Source: an uncultured Bacteroidales bacterium (GTDB lineage Bacteria; Bacteroidota; Bacteroidia; Bacteroidales; UBA932). Taken from it: a stretch of 64,000 nucleotides of DNA. Made by a program: the position numbers and the translations under genes. Where the stretch lies: contig CAJOHK010000001.1 of the NCBI GenBank assembly GCA_905234285.1, positions 69,375 through 133,374 on the forward strand, written 5' to 3'. The notes beneath the pieces are model-generated. The model ran no database searches. It saw only the letters and a list, made by a program, of their open reading frames with translations, and was not told the DNA's origin. Shown here piece by piece: positions 29,443-38,800 of this stretch (the stretch's first letter is position 1; each line of letters starts with the position of its first letter).

Positions 29443-31047
29443 TTATTCAGCGTCGGGAACAGGAGTAGGCGTACCGCCGATAGGGTTGTTATCGGCGTCA
29501 GTAAGCTTTTGGTTGGCCTCAATCTCAGACTTGGGAATCTGATAGATCATGAGCGGATCTTCGGGGCCGATGTTAAAGACAAACTTAGCATCGAAACCGG
29601 CACCACGGCGATCAAGACCCTTACCCAGACGGAGGATATCAAAGTAGGAGATACCCTCGCCCCAGAGTTCGATACGGCGCTGCAGGATAACGGCATCAAT
29701 CACAGAATTAGCATCGGAGCCAACGGTGAAGTCGGGGTTACGATAGGTGCTGACGAATTCCTTCAGGGTGGCAGCTCCGGAGGCAGCATCGCCGCTGCGG
29801 GCTTCGCACTCGGCCTTGATCAGGTACATTTCCTCAATACGCATGAGAATAATGTCATTGGCGTTGGTAGAGGAATAAAGCTCGCCCTTATACGGAGCAA
29901 ACTTAACCTGGGTGTAACCGGGGCAGCCGGCATCATTGATGACGTAATCCTGCTGCTCGGCGGTGAGATTGGCCGACATGCTGTCGGCATCCAGGAACCA
30001 GCCCTTACGGGTGTCGGTAGCGGGGATGGCGTTATACAGGGCCTTGCTAATCATTCTCCAGGCACCCACAGAAGCATAACCGTAATTGAGGGAACCCATG
30101 TGAGAAGGCCAGTTAACAATACCGGAAGTAACTACACGGTCGGTCTCGGTGATGGCGACACCCCACATCCAGTTGGGCTCGGTCATCTTGATGAAGCCGG
30201 GCTTCTTGCTGTCCTCCAGAGGGAGAGGAGTGGCGTCGCTCAGTTCGATAGCGGCCTTGGCGTCTTCCAGGGCGCCGGCATAGTCCTGCATGACCAGGCG
30301 GATACGGGCACGTAGGCCGTGAGCCGTAGCGGCATCCAGATAGCGCTTGTCGTCGCGGACAGTGGCAGAAGACTCAAGGAGTTCTACAGCCAGGTCGATA
30401 TCGGAGAGAATCTGGTCATATACTTGCTGTACGGTAGAGCGGGCGCAACCTTCGGCTGCAGCCTCGTTGGCATTGGTGTCCAGAATCAGCGGTACGCAGG
30501 GCATGTTCTCGTGACCCTTGTAGGTGAACTGATAGACCTGAGCCAAGTTAAAGTAGTCAAAAGCACGGATAGCCAGAGCCTGGGCCAGATAGAACTTGGA
30601 CAGGTCGTTGGTACCGGCCTTAATGGACTCGGCATCCATAATGCCAACTACCTGGTTAGCCGCGTAAATCTGGTTATAAAGGGTAGCCCAGACGATACGG
30701 GTTTCACGATAGTTGAAAGTGCGGTCGCTGATGAGGTCCAGTCCGCGGCTGAACCAGTTGTAACCGATGTCCTCGCTCACAATGTCTTTACCACGGCTGT
30801 CAAGGGCCAGCATCACGGAAGGATAGCCAAAGTCGGTGTGGTCATCGCTGTACACATTCATGTACACGCTGAACATGGCGGTAATACCGCTTACGGAGGC
30901 GCTCACCATCTGAGGTTTGGCGGCCACCACGTCCTCTTTCTGCTTGCTGGTTACAGTAGATCCCGTCGGTTCCGTATCAAGTTTGGTACATCCCGCGAGC
31001 ACTGCACCGGTAAGGAGAACTGCTACTGAATAATTATACCATTTCAT
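29443..31047 (-). CDS. SusD/RagB-family outer-membrane lipoprotein (left operon)
   Basis: A 534-residue SusD/RagB homologue: lipobox at the N-terminus (VLAGCTKLDTEPTG) and the helical, TPR-like SusD fold. Family blocks are YNWFSRGLDLISDRTFNYRE, YLAQALAIRAFDYFNLAQVYQFTY, a C-terminal MRIEEMYLIKAECEARSGD and RRIELWGEGISYFDILRLGKGLDRRG. SusD forms the hinged lid on SusC and captures ligand at the cell surface. It lies 19 bp downstream of susC in the same operon. Confidence 0.95.
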   Translation of the reverse strand: MKWYNYSVAVLLTGAVLAGCTKLDTEPTGSTVTSKQKEDVVAAKPQMVSASVSGITAMFSVYMNVYSDDHTDFGYPSVMLALDSRGKDIVSEDIGYNWFSRGLDLISDRTFNYRETRIVWATLYNQIYAANQVVGIMDAESIKAGTNDLSKFYLAQALAIRAFDYFNLAQVYQFTYKGHENMPCVPLILDTNANEAAAEGCARSTVQQVYDQILSDIDLAVELLESSATVRDDKRYLDAATAHGLRARIRLVMQDYAGALEDAKAAIELSDATPLPLEDSKKPGFIKMTEPNWMWGVAITETDRVVTSGIVNWPSHMGSLNYGYASVGAWRMISKALYNAIPATDTRKGWFLDADSMSANLTAEQQDYVINDAGCPGYTQVKFAPYKGELYSSTNANDIILMRIEEMYLIKAECEARSGDAASGAATLKEFVSTYRNPDFTVGSDANSVIDAVILQRRIELWGEGISYFDILRLGKGLDRRGAGFDAKFVFNIGPEDPLMIYQIPKSEIEANQKLTDADNNPIGGTPTPVPDAE

Positions 31048-31066
31048 AATTGTCGGAATTTTTGGG

Positions 31067-34000
31067 TTAGAAAGTAAGTTTTAAGCCACCGGAAACCGTA
31101 CGCAGGGCCGTATAAACAGCCGAGGTAGAGGAGGTAACTCCCTGACGGGGATCCATACCCTGACGGGCCGACAGCACAAAGAGATTGTCACCGGAAACAT
31201 AGAAGCGGACAGCTTCAATCTTAATCTTGCGGGTCCACTTCTGGGGCAGGGTATAGCCCAGCGTTACGTTGTTCAGGGACAGATAGTTGGAGGAGGTGAG
31301 CCAGCGGTCACTGGTCTCGGCGGTATATTTGTCGGCGTTGTCTACACGGGGAACATCCGTTACGTCACCGGGCTTCTGCCAGGACTTGAGGATATCCATG
31401 TGCCAGTTTTGACCGGCATCGCCGGAGGCACCGCCGTGCATGAGGTTGGCATAGCCGCTGTCGTACAGACGACCGCCCAGCTGATAGGAGAACTGGCAGG
31501 AGAGGTCTACGCCATAGAATTCCAGGGAGGTGCCGAAACCGCCATAAACGGGAGCGGCAATGTTGCCGGTAGGCGTACGGTTGGTAGAAGAGGCCACCGT
31601 GTAGTCGGAGGTCTTGTATTCTTCACCCGTATCTTCGTTCTTGGCCCAGTAGAGCGCCTGACCATCGTCGGGGTCTACGCCGGCGTACTTGACCAGATAC
31701 ATCTGATACATGGAGTCGCCTTCTTTATAGATGCGGGAACCGTCGATGAGTTCGCCGTTGAGCTCGGGAGCCAGCGTAAGGATGGTGTTCTTCACATACG
31801 TGATGTTACCAAAGAGGTTCCAGTCAAAGTTCTTCTTGCGGAGCACGTTCCAGTTGAATTCGAATTCAACACCGTTGTTCTTCATGGAACCAATGTTCAT
31901 GGGAATGCTGGAATAACCGTTGGAAGCAGCAACCGGCTTGTAGTACAGCATGTCGCGGGAGGTACGGTCGAAGTACTCCAGGCTGCCGCTGAGACGACGG
32001 TCAAAGAGGTCGAAGTCTACGCCGATATTGAAAGCGTTGGTGGTTTCCCAGGTGAGGTCCGGATTACCCTTGTACACAAGGTTGGCATCGGAGAAGACGC
32101 CCTCGGCACCGGTCATCTGATACTGGTCCAGGTAGGCATAGTAGTTGCCGATGCCGTCGTTACCCTGCTGGCCGAAGGAAGCCTTGAGTTTGAGCATGTC
32201 TATCCAGTTGGCCTTGAACCATTTTTCCTTATTGATGACCCAGGCGCCGGAAACGCTCCAGAAGTTACCCCAGCGCTTATCGGGGGCAAAACGGGAAGAT
32301 CCGTCACGACGATAGGAAGCGCTCAGGAAGATGGTTCCGTTGTCGTCGTAGTTGATACGGCCGATGAAACCCTGGGTGGAATACTCGCCGGTGGAACCGC
32401 CGCCGCGCTTCTGGTCGATACCGTTGTTCACAGCCCACACGCCCTCACGATAGAGGTTCTGGCTGGAAGCATAGACGTTCTCGCTCTTGTAGTTGTAACC
32501 TTCATACACAAAGGTGGCATCCAGGTTATGGCGGCCGCCGAAGCAGTGGTGATAGTTGGCCAGGATTTGCTTGGTAAGGCTGCTGGTGCGCTCCTGAGAC
32601 TGGTAAGCGGTACCGCCGTAAGCGGCGCTTTGTCCATAGAGGGAACTGCCGGCATTGTGATAACGGGTGTTATCAATCATGGTGGCAACGGTACCGGTGA
32701 TGGTGAGGCCTTCGATGGGCATCAGGGAAACATACCACTTGCCGTTGAGGATGTCGGACTTGTATTCTTCTACCGTGTAGCTGAGGTCGCCCAGCGGGTT
32801 GGAGATGGACATCCAGTTACGGGTCTTGGGCGTGCTGGAACCGTCACCCCAGTCGTAAATCTTGTTGCCGTTGTCGGTTACAATCTCGTTGCCGATGAGT
32901 TTTCCATCGTCATCGTACAGAGCCTTGCGCACGTAGATAGGATAAACGGGAGCAATGAAGTTGGCAATGTAGAAGGCGTTCATGGAAGAGTTGGTGGTAG
33001 TCTGGCTGTCCGGATAACGGCTGGTGTAGTTGGTGTAACCCATGTTGGTACCAACTTTAAGCCATTTCTTAGCCTGATAGTCCACGGTGGCACGGGTGGT
33101 GAAACGGTTGAAACCGGAACCGGTAATCACACCTTCGTCGGACAGATAACCACCACTTACATAGTAGTTGATCTTCTCGTTACCACCCGATACGCTCAGG
33201 TTGTATTCCTGACGCAGACCGTTGTGGAAAGTAGCATCGGACCAGTTGTCGGCGGTGTAGTAATTGTCACCCTCGGCATAGCCCAGCGTGGCGTTAGGGT
33301 TCAGCTTGCCATTCTGGCCAAAGAGGTTCTGGCCGTCCGGAACGGTGTAAATCTGATAGCCCAGGTTGCCGGGGAACTTGCCGTTGGCATACACATAAGC
33401 ATCGTAGTCGCTGTAGCCCAGGTTGTACTTACCGGCATTGTAGTAGGCCTCATAGAGTTTCTCCATGTAGGTGCCGGTCTGGGTCATGACGTTGTAGTTC
33501 TTGACGGCGCGGGAGTTCACACCTACGCGGGCGTCAAAGTTAACAACGGCGTCATTGCTCTTACCGCGCTTGGTAGTGATCATGATAACGCCGTTGGCAC
33601 CACGGGCACCGTACAGGGCAGCCGAGGAGGCATCCTTGAGCACGGTCATAGACTCGATGTCCTGGGTGTTGATGGCCGAGATGTCACCGTCGTAAGGGAC
33701 ACCGTCTACCACATACAGCGGGGTCATGCTGGCGTTGATGGAGCCGAAACCGCGGATACGCACGGTGGCACCCGTACCAGGCTGACCATTGCTGGACATG
33801 GTTTGTACGCCGGAAACAGCACCGGCGAGGGTGTTGGTGATGTTGGAGGCCTGACGCTTTTCGATGGTCTCGGCCTTTACCGTAGAGGCAGAACCCGTGA
33901 AGGAACTACGCGTGGCAGTACCATAGGCCACCACGATGGTCTCGTCCAGCATTTCGGCGTCGTCTACCAGCACTACGTTGATGCTGGCGCGGCCGTTGAC

Positions 34001-34255
34001 GGGCACATCGATGGGTTCATAGCCCATACAGTTGATTTCCAGAACGCCATTGGTGGGCACGCTCAGGGAGAATGCACCTGCGACGTCTGTCATGGTGTAA
34101 ACGGTATTGTTGCCTTTGAGCACAACGCTGGCGCCAACAATTCCGTTGCCAGCACCGTCCTTAACAGTACCCTTCACATTGATGTTCTGTGCAAGGGCTG
34201 CCGTAGACAGCACTAGCATAACCATGGCTGCGAAAAAAATGCGGATTTTTTTCAT
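31067..34255 (-). CDS. SusC/RagA-family TonB-linked outer-membrane transporter (left operon)
   Basis: A 1062-residue TonB-dependent transporter. Signal peptide (FFAAMVMLVLSTAALAQ), carboxypeptidase-regulatory-like domain (about 22-105, INVKGTVKDGAGNGIVGASVV), TonB box region ETIVVAYGTA, plug with VRIRGFGSINASMTPLYVVDGVPYDG, then a 22-strand barrel ending VSGGLKLTF. It imports the ligand captured by SusD, energised by TonB. The N-terminal coding region, and the leader even more, are closely related to susC of the right operon (35830-39099). No TAnnTTTG box is seen upstream in the present orientation. Confidence 0.97.
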   Translation of the reverse strand: MKKIRIFFAAMVMLVLSTAALAQNINVKGTVKDGAGNGIVGASVVLKGNNTVYTMTDVAGAFSLSVPTNGVLEINCMGYEPIDVPVNGRASINVVLVDDAEMLDETIVVAYGTATRSSFTGSASTVKAETIEKRQASNITNTLAGAVSGVQTMSSNGQPGTGATVRIRGFGSINASMTPLYVVDGVPYDGDISAINTQDIESMTVLKDASSAALYGARGANGVIMITTKRGKSNDAVVNFDARVGVNSRAVKNYNVMTQTGTYMEKLYEAYYNAGKYNLGYSDYDAYVYANGKFPGNLGYQIYTVPDGQNLFGQNGKLNPNATLGYAEGDNYYTADNWSDATFHNGLRQEYNLSVSGGNEKINYYVSGGYLSDEGVITGSGFNRFTTRATVDYQAKKWLKVGTNMGYTNYTSRYPDSQTTTNSSMNAFYIANFIAPVYPIYVRKALYDDDGKLIGNEIVTDNGNKIYDWGDGSSTPKTRNWMSISNPLGDLSYTVEEYKSDILNGKWYVSLMPIEGLTITGTVATMIDNTRYHNAGSSLYGQSAAYGGTAYQSQERTSSLTKQILANYHHCFGGRHNLDATFVYEGYNYKSENVYASSQNLYREGVWAVNNGIDQKRGGGSTGEYSTQGFIGRINYDDNGTIFLSASYRRDGSSRFAPDKRWGNFWSVSGAWVINKEKWFKANWIDMLKLKASFGQQGNDGIGNYYAYLDQYQMTGAEGVFSDANLVYKGNPDLTWETTNAFNIGVDFDLFDRRLSGSLEYFDRTSRDMLYYKPVAASNGYSSIPMNIGSMKNNGVEFEFNWNVLRKKNFDWNLFGNITYVKNTILTLAPELNGELIDGSRIYKEGDSMYQMYLVKYAGVDPDDGQALYWAKNEDTGEEYKTSDYTVASSTNRTPTGNIAAPVYGGFGTSLEFYGVDLSCQFSYQLGGRLYDSGYANLMHGGASGDAGQNWHMDILKSWQKPGDVTDVPRVDNADKYTAETSDRWLTSSNYLSLNNVTLGYTLPQKWTRKIKIEAVRFYVSGDNLFVLSARQGMDPRQGVTSSTSAVYTALRTVSGGLKLTF
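34089..34123 (-). repeat. 35-bp perfect inverted repeat inside susC, left copy
   Basis: This stretch, encoding about VLKGNNTVYTMT, is identical in inverted orientation to 35962-35996 within the other susC. The surrounding coding DNA is visibly less similar, so it stands out as a possible second crossover point. Confidence 0.85.
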
Positions 34256-34266
34256 AAGCTTTTGGG

Positions 34267-34335
34267 TTAATTAAACATAAATATTGATACAATCACTTAT
34301 TTGCTTGCATCGAATACACTACTAAAGGTCCGTTT
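34267..34335 (-). repeat. 69-bp inverted repeat, left copy (susC leader)
   Basis: Read on the minus strand it starts AAACGGACCTTTAGTAGTGT, ends TTTATGTTTAATTAA and lies 11 nt upstream of the susC ATG. It matches 35749-35817 at 68 of 69 positions; the only difference is A/T after TAGTGT. Both flanks diverge at once, so the boundary is sharp. Confidence 0.97.
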
Positions 34336-34466
34336 ACGAATGCACTGACCTTTTCACCTAATGCTTATGATTTATAACAGCGGGAGATTGGTTAAATCCG
34401 TTTTGAGACGTCTGACCGCCGCCTGCCCCGTAAAATGGAAAGTATTGATTATTAATACATTACGCA

Positions 34467-34498
34467 AATTACCCTGCCGGAATTCCGGTAGGGTAATT
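34467..34498. terminator. 32-bp near-perfect palindrome, probable terminator
   Basis: AATTACCCT and AGGGTAATT flank CCGGAATTCCGG, with one non-pairing position on each side. It lies 59 bp downstream of the minus-strand Rpn remnant and 131 bp upstream of the left leader repeat. As RNA it makes a hairpin with an AATT loop; it would insulate the left susC from transcription entering the segment. A DNA-binding site is the alternative. Confidence 0.5.
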
Positions 34499-34557
34499 CT
34501 GCTAAGTTATTGTGTTTCAATTACTTGTGTTTAACGGCCCAAAGGGGTAGGCCGTCG

Positions 34558-34875
34558 TTAAAGTGCTTTTATCTGTTCAATGCTGAGGCCGGTAGCCTTA
34601 GCAATTATCTCCAGAGGTGTGTCCAGCGACTTGAATTTAGCGGCCAGTTCAAGATTCTTCTTTTCCATTCCAGCCTCATAGCGGTCGTTGCCATATTCGA
34701 TACGTTCTTTATCTGATACCATAGCGTTGAAATAGTCTAATTTTGAACTCTCTGGAAGGTCTCTGGTTTGAGCGGCATCTATTACCCTGTCAAAATGAGC
34801 ATCCATACCCTCCGGTTTTCCTGCAAAGTTAGAACTTTCCCTGAAAATATGGAACCATCCCTCCACGTAATTCAT
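34558..34875 (-). pseudogene. C-terminal remnant of an Rpn-family (PD-(D/E)XK) nuclease/putative transposase
   Basis: The 105 residues match only the C-terminal tail of Rpn/PDDEXK-type proteins common in Bacteroidales: KLDYFNAMVSDKERIEYGNDRYEAG followed by a helical segment and the closing SLDTPLEIIAKATGLSIEQIKAL. Full members are about 280-310 residues, and the N-terminal nuclease core is missing. I see no promoter box in front. It is probably decayed, although a short expressed protein cannot be excluded. It lies inside the candidate invertible segment, back to back with the recombinase gene. Confidence 0.7.
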
Positions 34876-34892
34876 CTCTGAAATGGGCTTAT

Positions 34893-34900
34893 TACATTTG
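34893..34900 (+). promoter_or_regulatory. Promoter -7 box for the serine recombinase
   Basis: TACATTTG matches TAnnTTTG, 26 nt before the recombinase ATG at 34927. Confidence 0.6.
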
Positions 34901-34926
34901 TCAATATAATCAAATCATCAACAGCT

Positions 34927-35517
34927 ATGAATTATGCATACATCAGAGTCAGCACCCAAGAGCAGTCCTATGAGGGGCAGCGTTACCAGATAGAGAAGTG
35001 GAGTGAGCGGCGGCAAATCGTCATACACGCATGGGTGCAGGAAACCGTTTCGGGGACTTGCAGCCTGGAAAAGCGCACCATTGGAAAACTCCTGAGACGG
35101 ATGAAGGCCGGAGACACGCTGATTTGCTGTGAACTGTCACGTCTGGGCCGCAATATGATGATGGTCATGGCCATCCTGAACACCTGCTCCCAAAAGAGCA
35201 TCCGCCTGTATTCCATCAAAGACAGTTTTGAACTCTCCGACTCCCTCAATGCCAAAATCATCGCCTTTGCCTTTTCCCTGGCCGCCGAGATAGAGCGTAA
35301 CCTTATATCTCAACGCACGCGCGAGGCGCTGGCCGCCAAAAAGCAGGCCGGCTATAAGCTGGGGCGACCGGCGGGGGCTTCAAAACAGTGGAAACGCTAT
35401 GAGTCACAGGCACAAACCATACAAAAAAGAATAGAAGGGGGAGAAACAGTGATCCAGATAGCCAAAGAGTTGGGAATTCACAGAAATACACTCTACAGAT
35501 ACCTGAAAACCAGATAA
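34927..35517 (+). CDS. Serine recombinase, resolvase/DNA-invertase family
   Basis: A 196-residue small serine recombinase, the size of Hin/Gin/Mpi-type invertases. Catalytic region: YIRVSTQEQ with Arg7 and Ser9, and ELSRLGRN with Arg72 and Arg75. Long helix E follows (SLAAEIERNLISQRTREALAAKK), then the linker GYKLGRPAG and a C-terminal helix-turn-helix (TVIQIAKELGIHRNTLYRYLK). It lies between two inverted 69-bp repeats and two divergent susC genes, which makes these repeats its likely targets. The in vivo reaction (inversion or resolution) cannot be read from the protein, but the inverted arrangement allows only inversion. No phage or conjugative genes accompany it. Confidence 0.95.
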   Translation: MNYAYIRVSTQEQSYEGQRYQIEKWSERRQIVIHAWVQETVSGTCSLEKRTIGKLLRRMKAGDTLICCELSRLGRNMMMVMAILNTCSQKSIRLYSIKDSFELSDSLNAKIIAFAFSLAAEIERNLISQRTREALAAKKQAGYKLGRPAGASKQWKRYESQAQTIQKRIEGGETVIQIAKELGIHRNTLYRYLKTR

Positions 35518-35711
35518 TAACCCGATTCCCTCCTTTTGCCGACAAGAAATTTATTAAAAATTTAAAATTTAAATTTATCATAAAAGCTTGCAAATTATTC
35601 ACAAATTATAACTAAATTGCGCCTATTACCGCTTTAAAAAGGATTTAGCAATTAAAAAAACTTAATTATATCGCATATAATGCACTATTACAGGCACTTG
35701 CAAATTTCAAA

Positions 35712-35719
35712 TACTTTTG
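35712..35719 (+). promoter_or_regulatory. Promoter -7 box for the right susC operon, inside the candidate invertible segment
   Basis: TACTTTTG matches TAnnTTTG and would start transcription near 35725, giving a leader of about 100 nt that includes the 69-bp repeat. It lies within the segment bounded by the repeats and points right. A second weak word (TTCTTTGCAG) lies just downstream. Confidence 0.6.
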
Positions 35720-35748
35720 TTTTCTTTGCAGCCGAGTTTCGTTTTTTT

Positions 35749-35817
35749 AAACGGACCTTTAGTAGTGTTTTCGATGCAAGCAAATAAGTGATTGTATCAA
35801 TATTTATGTTTAATTAA
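35749..35817 (+). repeat. 69-bp inverted repeat, right copy (susC leader)
   Basis: Same 69 bp as 34267-34335 on the opposite strand, one mismatch, 12 nt before the right susC ATG. It contains a short dyad ATTG-TAT-CAAT near its middle, a plausible core for a recombinase site. Confidence 0.97.
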
Positions 35818-35829
35818 TCTATCGTGCTT

Positions 35830-38800
35830 ATGAAAAAAATCCGTATTTTTTTCGCAGCTATGGTATTACTGGCCCTGTCGGCCACGGCCTTTGCACAGAA
35901 CATCACTGTGAAAGGTGTTGTGAAAGACTCGGCCGGTGACGGAATTGTGGGCGCGAGCCTTGTGCTCAAAGGCAACAATACCGTTTACACCATGACCAAT
36001 CTCACAGGTGCCTATTCCCTTAGTGTTCCTGCGAATGGTTATCTGGAGGTAAAGTGCATGGGTTACGTAGATCAGGAAATTTCTGTGAACGGCCGCACTG
36101 TCATTGACATTACGCTGGTAGACGACACCCAACTCCTGGACGAGACCATCGTAGTTGCTTATGGTACGGCAACCAAGAGTTCCTTTACCGGTTCTGCCGC
36201 ACAGGTCAAGTCAGAAACCATCGAAAGGAAAGTGGCCACCAGTGTTACCAGCGCCCTGGCCGGTACCACTCCCGGTGTGCAGGTTATCTCCTCCAGCGGC
36301 GACCCTGCCGGCGGTGGAGCAGGAACCATCCGTATCCGTGGTATCGGTTCCATGTACGCCAGCAGCAGCCCGCTGATGATTGTAGACGGCGTCCCTTACG
36401 ACGGTGAAATCTCCGACATCAACCCTCAGGATGTAGAATCCATGTCGGTCCTCAAGGATGCTTCTGCATCGGCCATTTATGGTCACCGCGGCGCTAACGG
36501 TGTGGTTATCATTACCACCAAGAAAGGTAATTCCGGTGATGCTCAGGTAAAGTTCGACGCCCGCGTGGGTGTGAACAGCCGCCTCATCCCCAACTATGAT
36601 GTAATTACCGACCCTGGCCAGTACTATGAGACCTACTTCCAGATGATGTACAACCAGTACCTGTATTCCGGTCACTCGGAGGCAGAGAGCTACGCTTATG
36701 CCAACAAGTATCTGTTTGACCAGAACAATGGTGGTCTGGGTTATCAGGTTTACACTGTTCCCGAGGGAGAAAATCTCATCGGCTACAACTTTAAGCTCAA
36801 CCCTAAGGCTACGCTCGGTTACAGCGACGGTGAATACTATTACATCCCCGACGATTGGTACAAGGAAGCTTTCCACAACTCCATCCGTCAGGAATACAAT
36901 GTATCTGCTTCTGGCAGCGTGGGTAAGGTGAACTACTATGCCAGCGTGGGTTATCTGGATAACACCGGTATCGTGAACAACTCCGGTTACAAGCGTTATA
37001 CCGGCCGTATCAACGCCGATTATCAGGCCAAGTCCTGGATTCGTCTGAGCACGTCCATGAACATTTCCCACACCGATTCCCAAACCGCTGACTGGACCGC
37101 CGACTCCTGGGGCTCCTCCGGTAATATTTTCTATATTGCCAACACCATTGCCCCTATCTATCCGCTGTATGTACGTAAGCTGGATGCCAACGGTAACCCT
37201 TACATTGTAACAGAGAGCGACCGTCTTCTGTACGATGCCAACAACACCAACCAGAAGCGTCCTTCCATTGTGGGCAATGCTATCCGTGACAATGAGTACG
37301 ACCGTACCCAGTCCTATGCCGATGTAATCTCCGGCAAGTTCGGAGCCACCCTCACTCCCCTGAAAGGCCTCACCCTTACCGCCAACGTTGGTTTCACGGT
37401 AGATAACACCCGCGGCAGCTCCCTGAGCAGCCAGTTTGCCGGTTCTGCCAGCACAGACGGTTACGTGAGTGTGGCTCATTCCCGCATGTTCACCGTTAAC
37501 CAGCAGTATCTGGGCGAGTACAAGTTCTCCATTGCCGATGTCCATCACTTCGATATTATGGGCGGCTTTGAGAAATACAACTACACCGCCCAGGGATTGA
37601 GCGGCAGCAACTACCACCTGTTTAACCCGTATATCGGCGAACTGAACAACGCCGACGGTACCGGTTCCATGGTAAGTAACGCCTCTTCTACCAACCGCTA
37701 TGCTACCCAGGGTTTCCTGGCCCGTGTGCAGTACGACGACAACAACACCATCTTCCTGAGTGCCTCCTATCGCCGCGACGCTTCTTCCCGCTTCGCCGAG
37801 GGTCATCGCTGGGGTAACTTCGGTTCCTTTGGTGCCGCTTGGGTTATGAGCAGAGAAAAATGGTTTAAAGCCAAGTGGGTAGACCTTCTCAAGTTCAAAA
37901 TCAGCTACGGTGTGCAGGGTAATGATAGCCTGGGTAGTTACTACCCTTACGCCGACCAGTACTCCCACTCCTGGAGCGAGGAAGACGGTTACAAGCAGGA
38001 GAAGACTTATGTAGGTAACGAAAAACTTACCTGGGAAACTTCTCATTCCTTCAATGTTGGTTTTGACTTTGAACTCTTCAACAACTACCTCAATGGTGGA
38101 TTTGAATGGTTCTCCCGCAAGACCACAGACCTTCTCTATGGCAAGAGCGTTCCCCAGAGCTCAGGTAACCCCACTGGCCAGATTCCTGTGAACGTGGGCT
38201 CCATGCGTAACCGCGGTTTCGAACTCTCCCTGGATGGTGACATTATCCGTAACAAGAATGTGCACTGGACTTGGAATGCCAACTTCAGCCACTATGTGAA
38301 CAAGATTCTGTCCCTGGATGAGAGTGTATCCGAGAATGGTATCCGCAGCGGTAACCAGATTATCAAAGTGGGCGGTTCCATCTACGATGCCTATATGTTC
38401 AAATTTGCCGGGGTAGATCCCGAGACCGGTGAGGCCGAATACTACGCCGAGGTTCTCCTGGACGAGAGCGGCCAGCCCACCAACACTTATGTACAGCGTC
38501 CTACCCAGGAGCAGCTGGACAAGCACCTCACCACCACGGTAAAGACCAAGACCTTCTCCAACGCCACTCAGTACGAGCTGGGCTCCATGCTTCCTAAACT
38601 CTTTGGCGGCTTTGGTACCAGCATCACCGCCTACGGCATCGACTTCAGCTGCCAGCTTTCCTATCAGCTCGGCGGTAAGTTCTATGACGGTTCCTACCAG
38701 AACCTCATGCACACCCAGTCTTCGGCCGGTAGCGCCTGGCACAAGGATGTGCTCAAGGCTTGGCAAAAGCCTGGCGACGTTACCGACGTTCCCCGTAACG

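Larger units (their letters stand above)
34267..35817. mobile_element. Candidate invertible segment carrying its own serine recombinase
   Basis: Two 69-bp inverted repeats bound 1413 bp holding, left to right, a 32-bp palindrome, an Rpn nuclease remnant (-), a serine recombinase (+) and a 194-bp AT-rich stretch followed by a promoter box (35712-35719) pointing right. The repeats are the leaders of two divergent susC genes. Inversion would keep both leaders intact but point the promoter at the left operon. Repeats, recombinase and promoter are seen; inversion itself is inferred. Confidence 0.65.

Noticed and set aside
31400-34216. A 938-codon open frame antisense to the left susC, and similar long antisense frames over the right susC and sdhA
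   Set aside because: The SusC and SdhA frames have full family homology. The antisense translations are Val/Gly/His-rich without domains, an effect of GC-rich codon structure.
34256-35829. A larger integrative element or prophage around the serine recombinase
   Set aside because: No integrase of tyrosine type, no phage, conjugation or cargo genes, and the repeats are inverted, not direct. A local inversion segment fits better.
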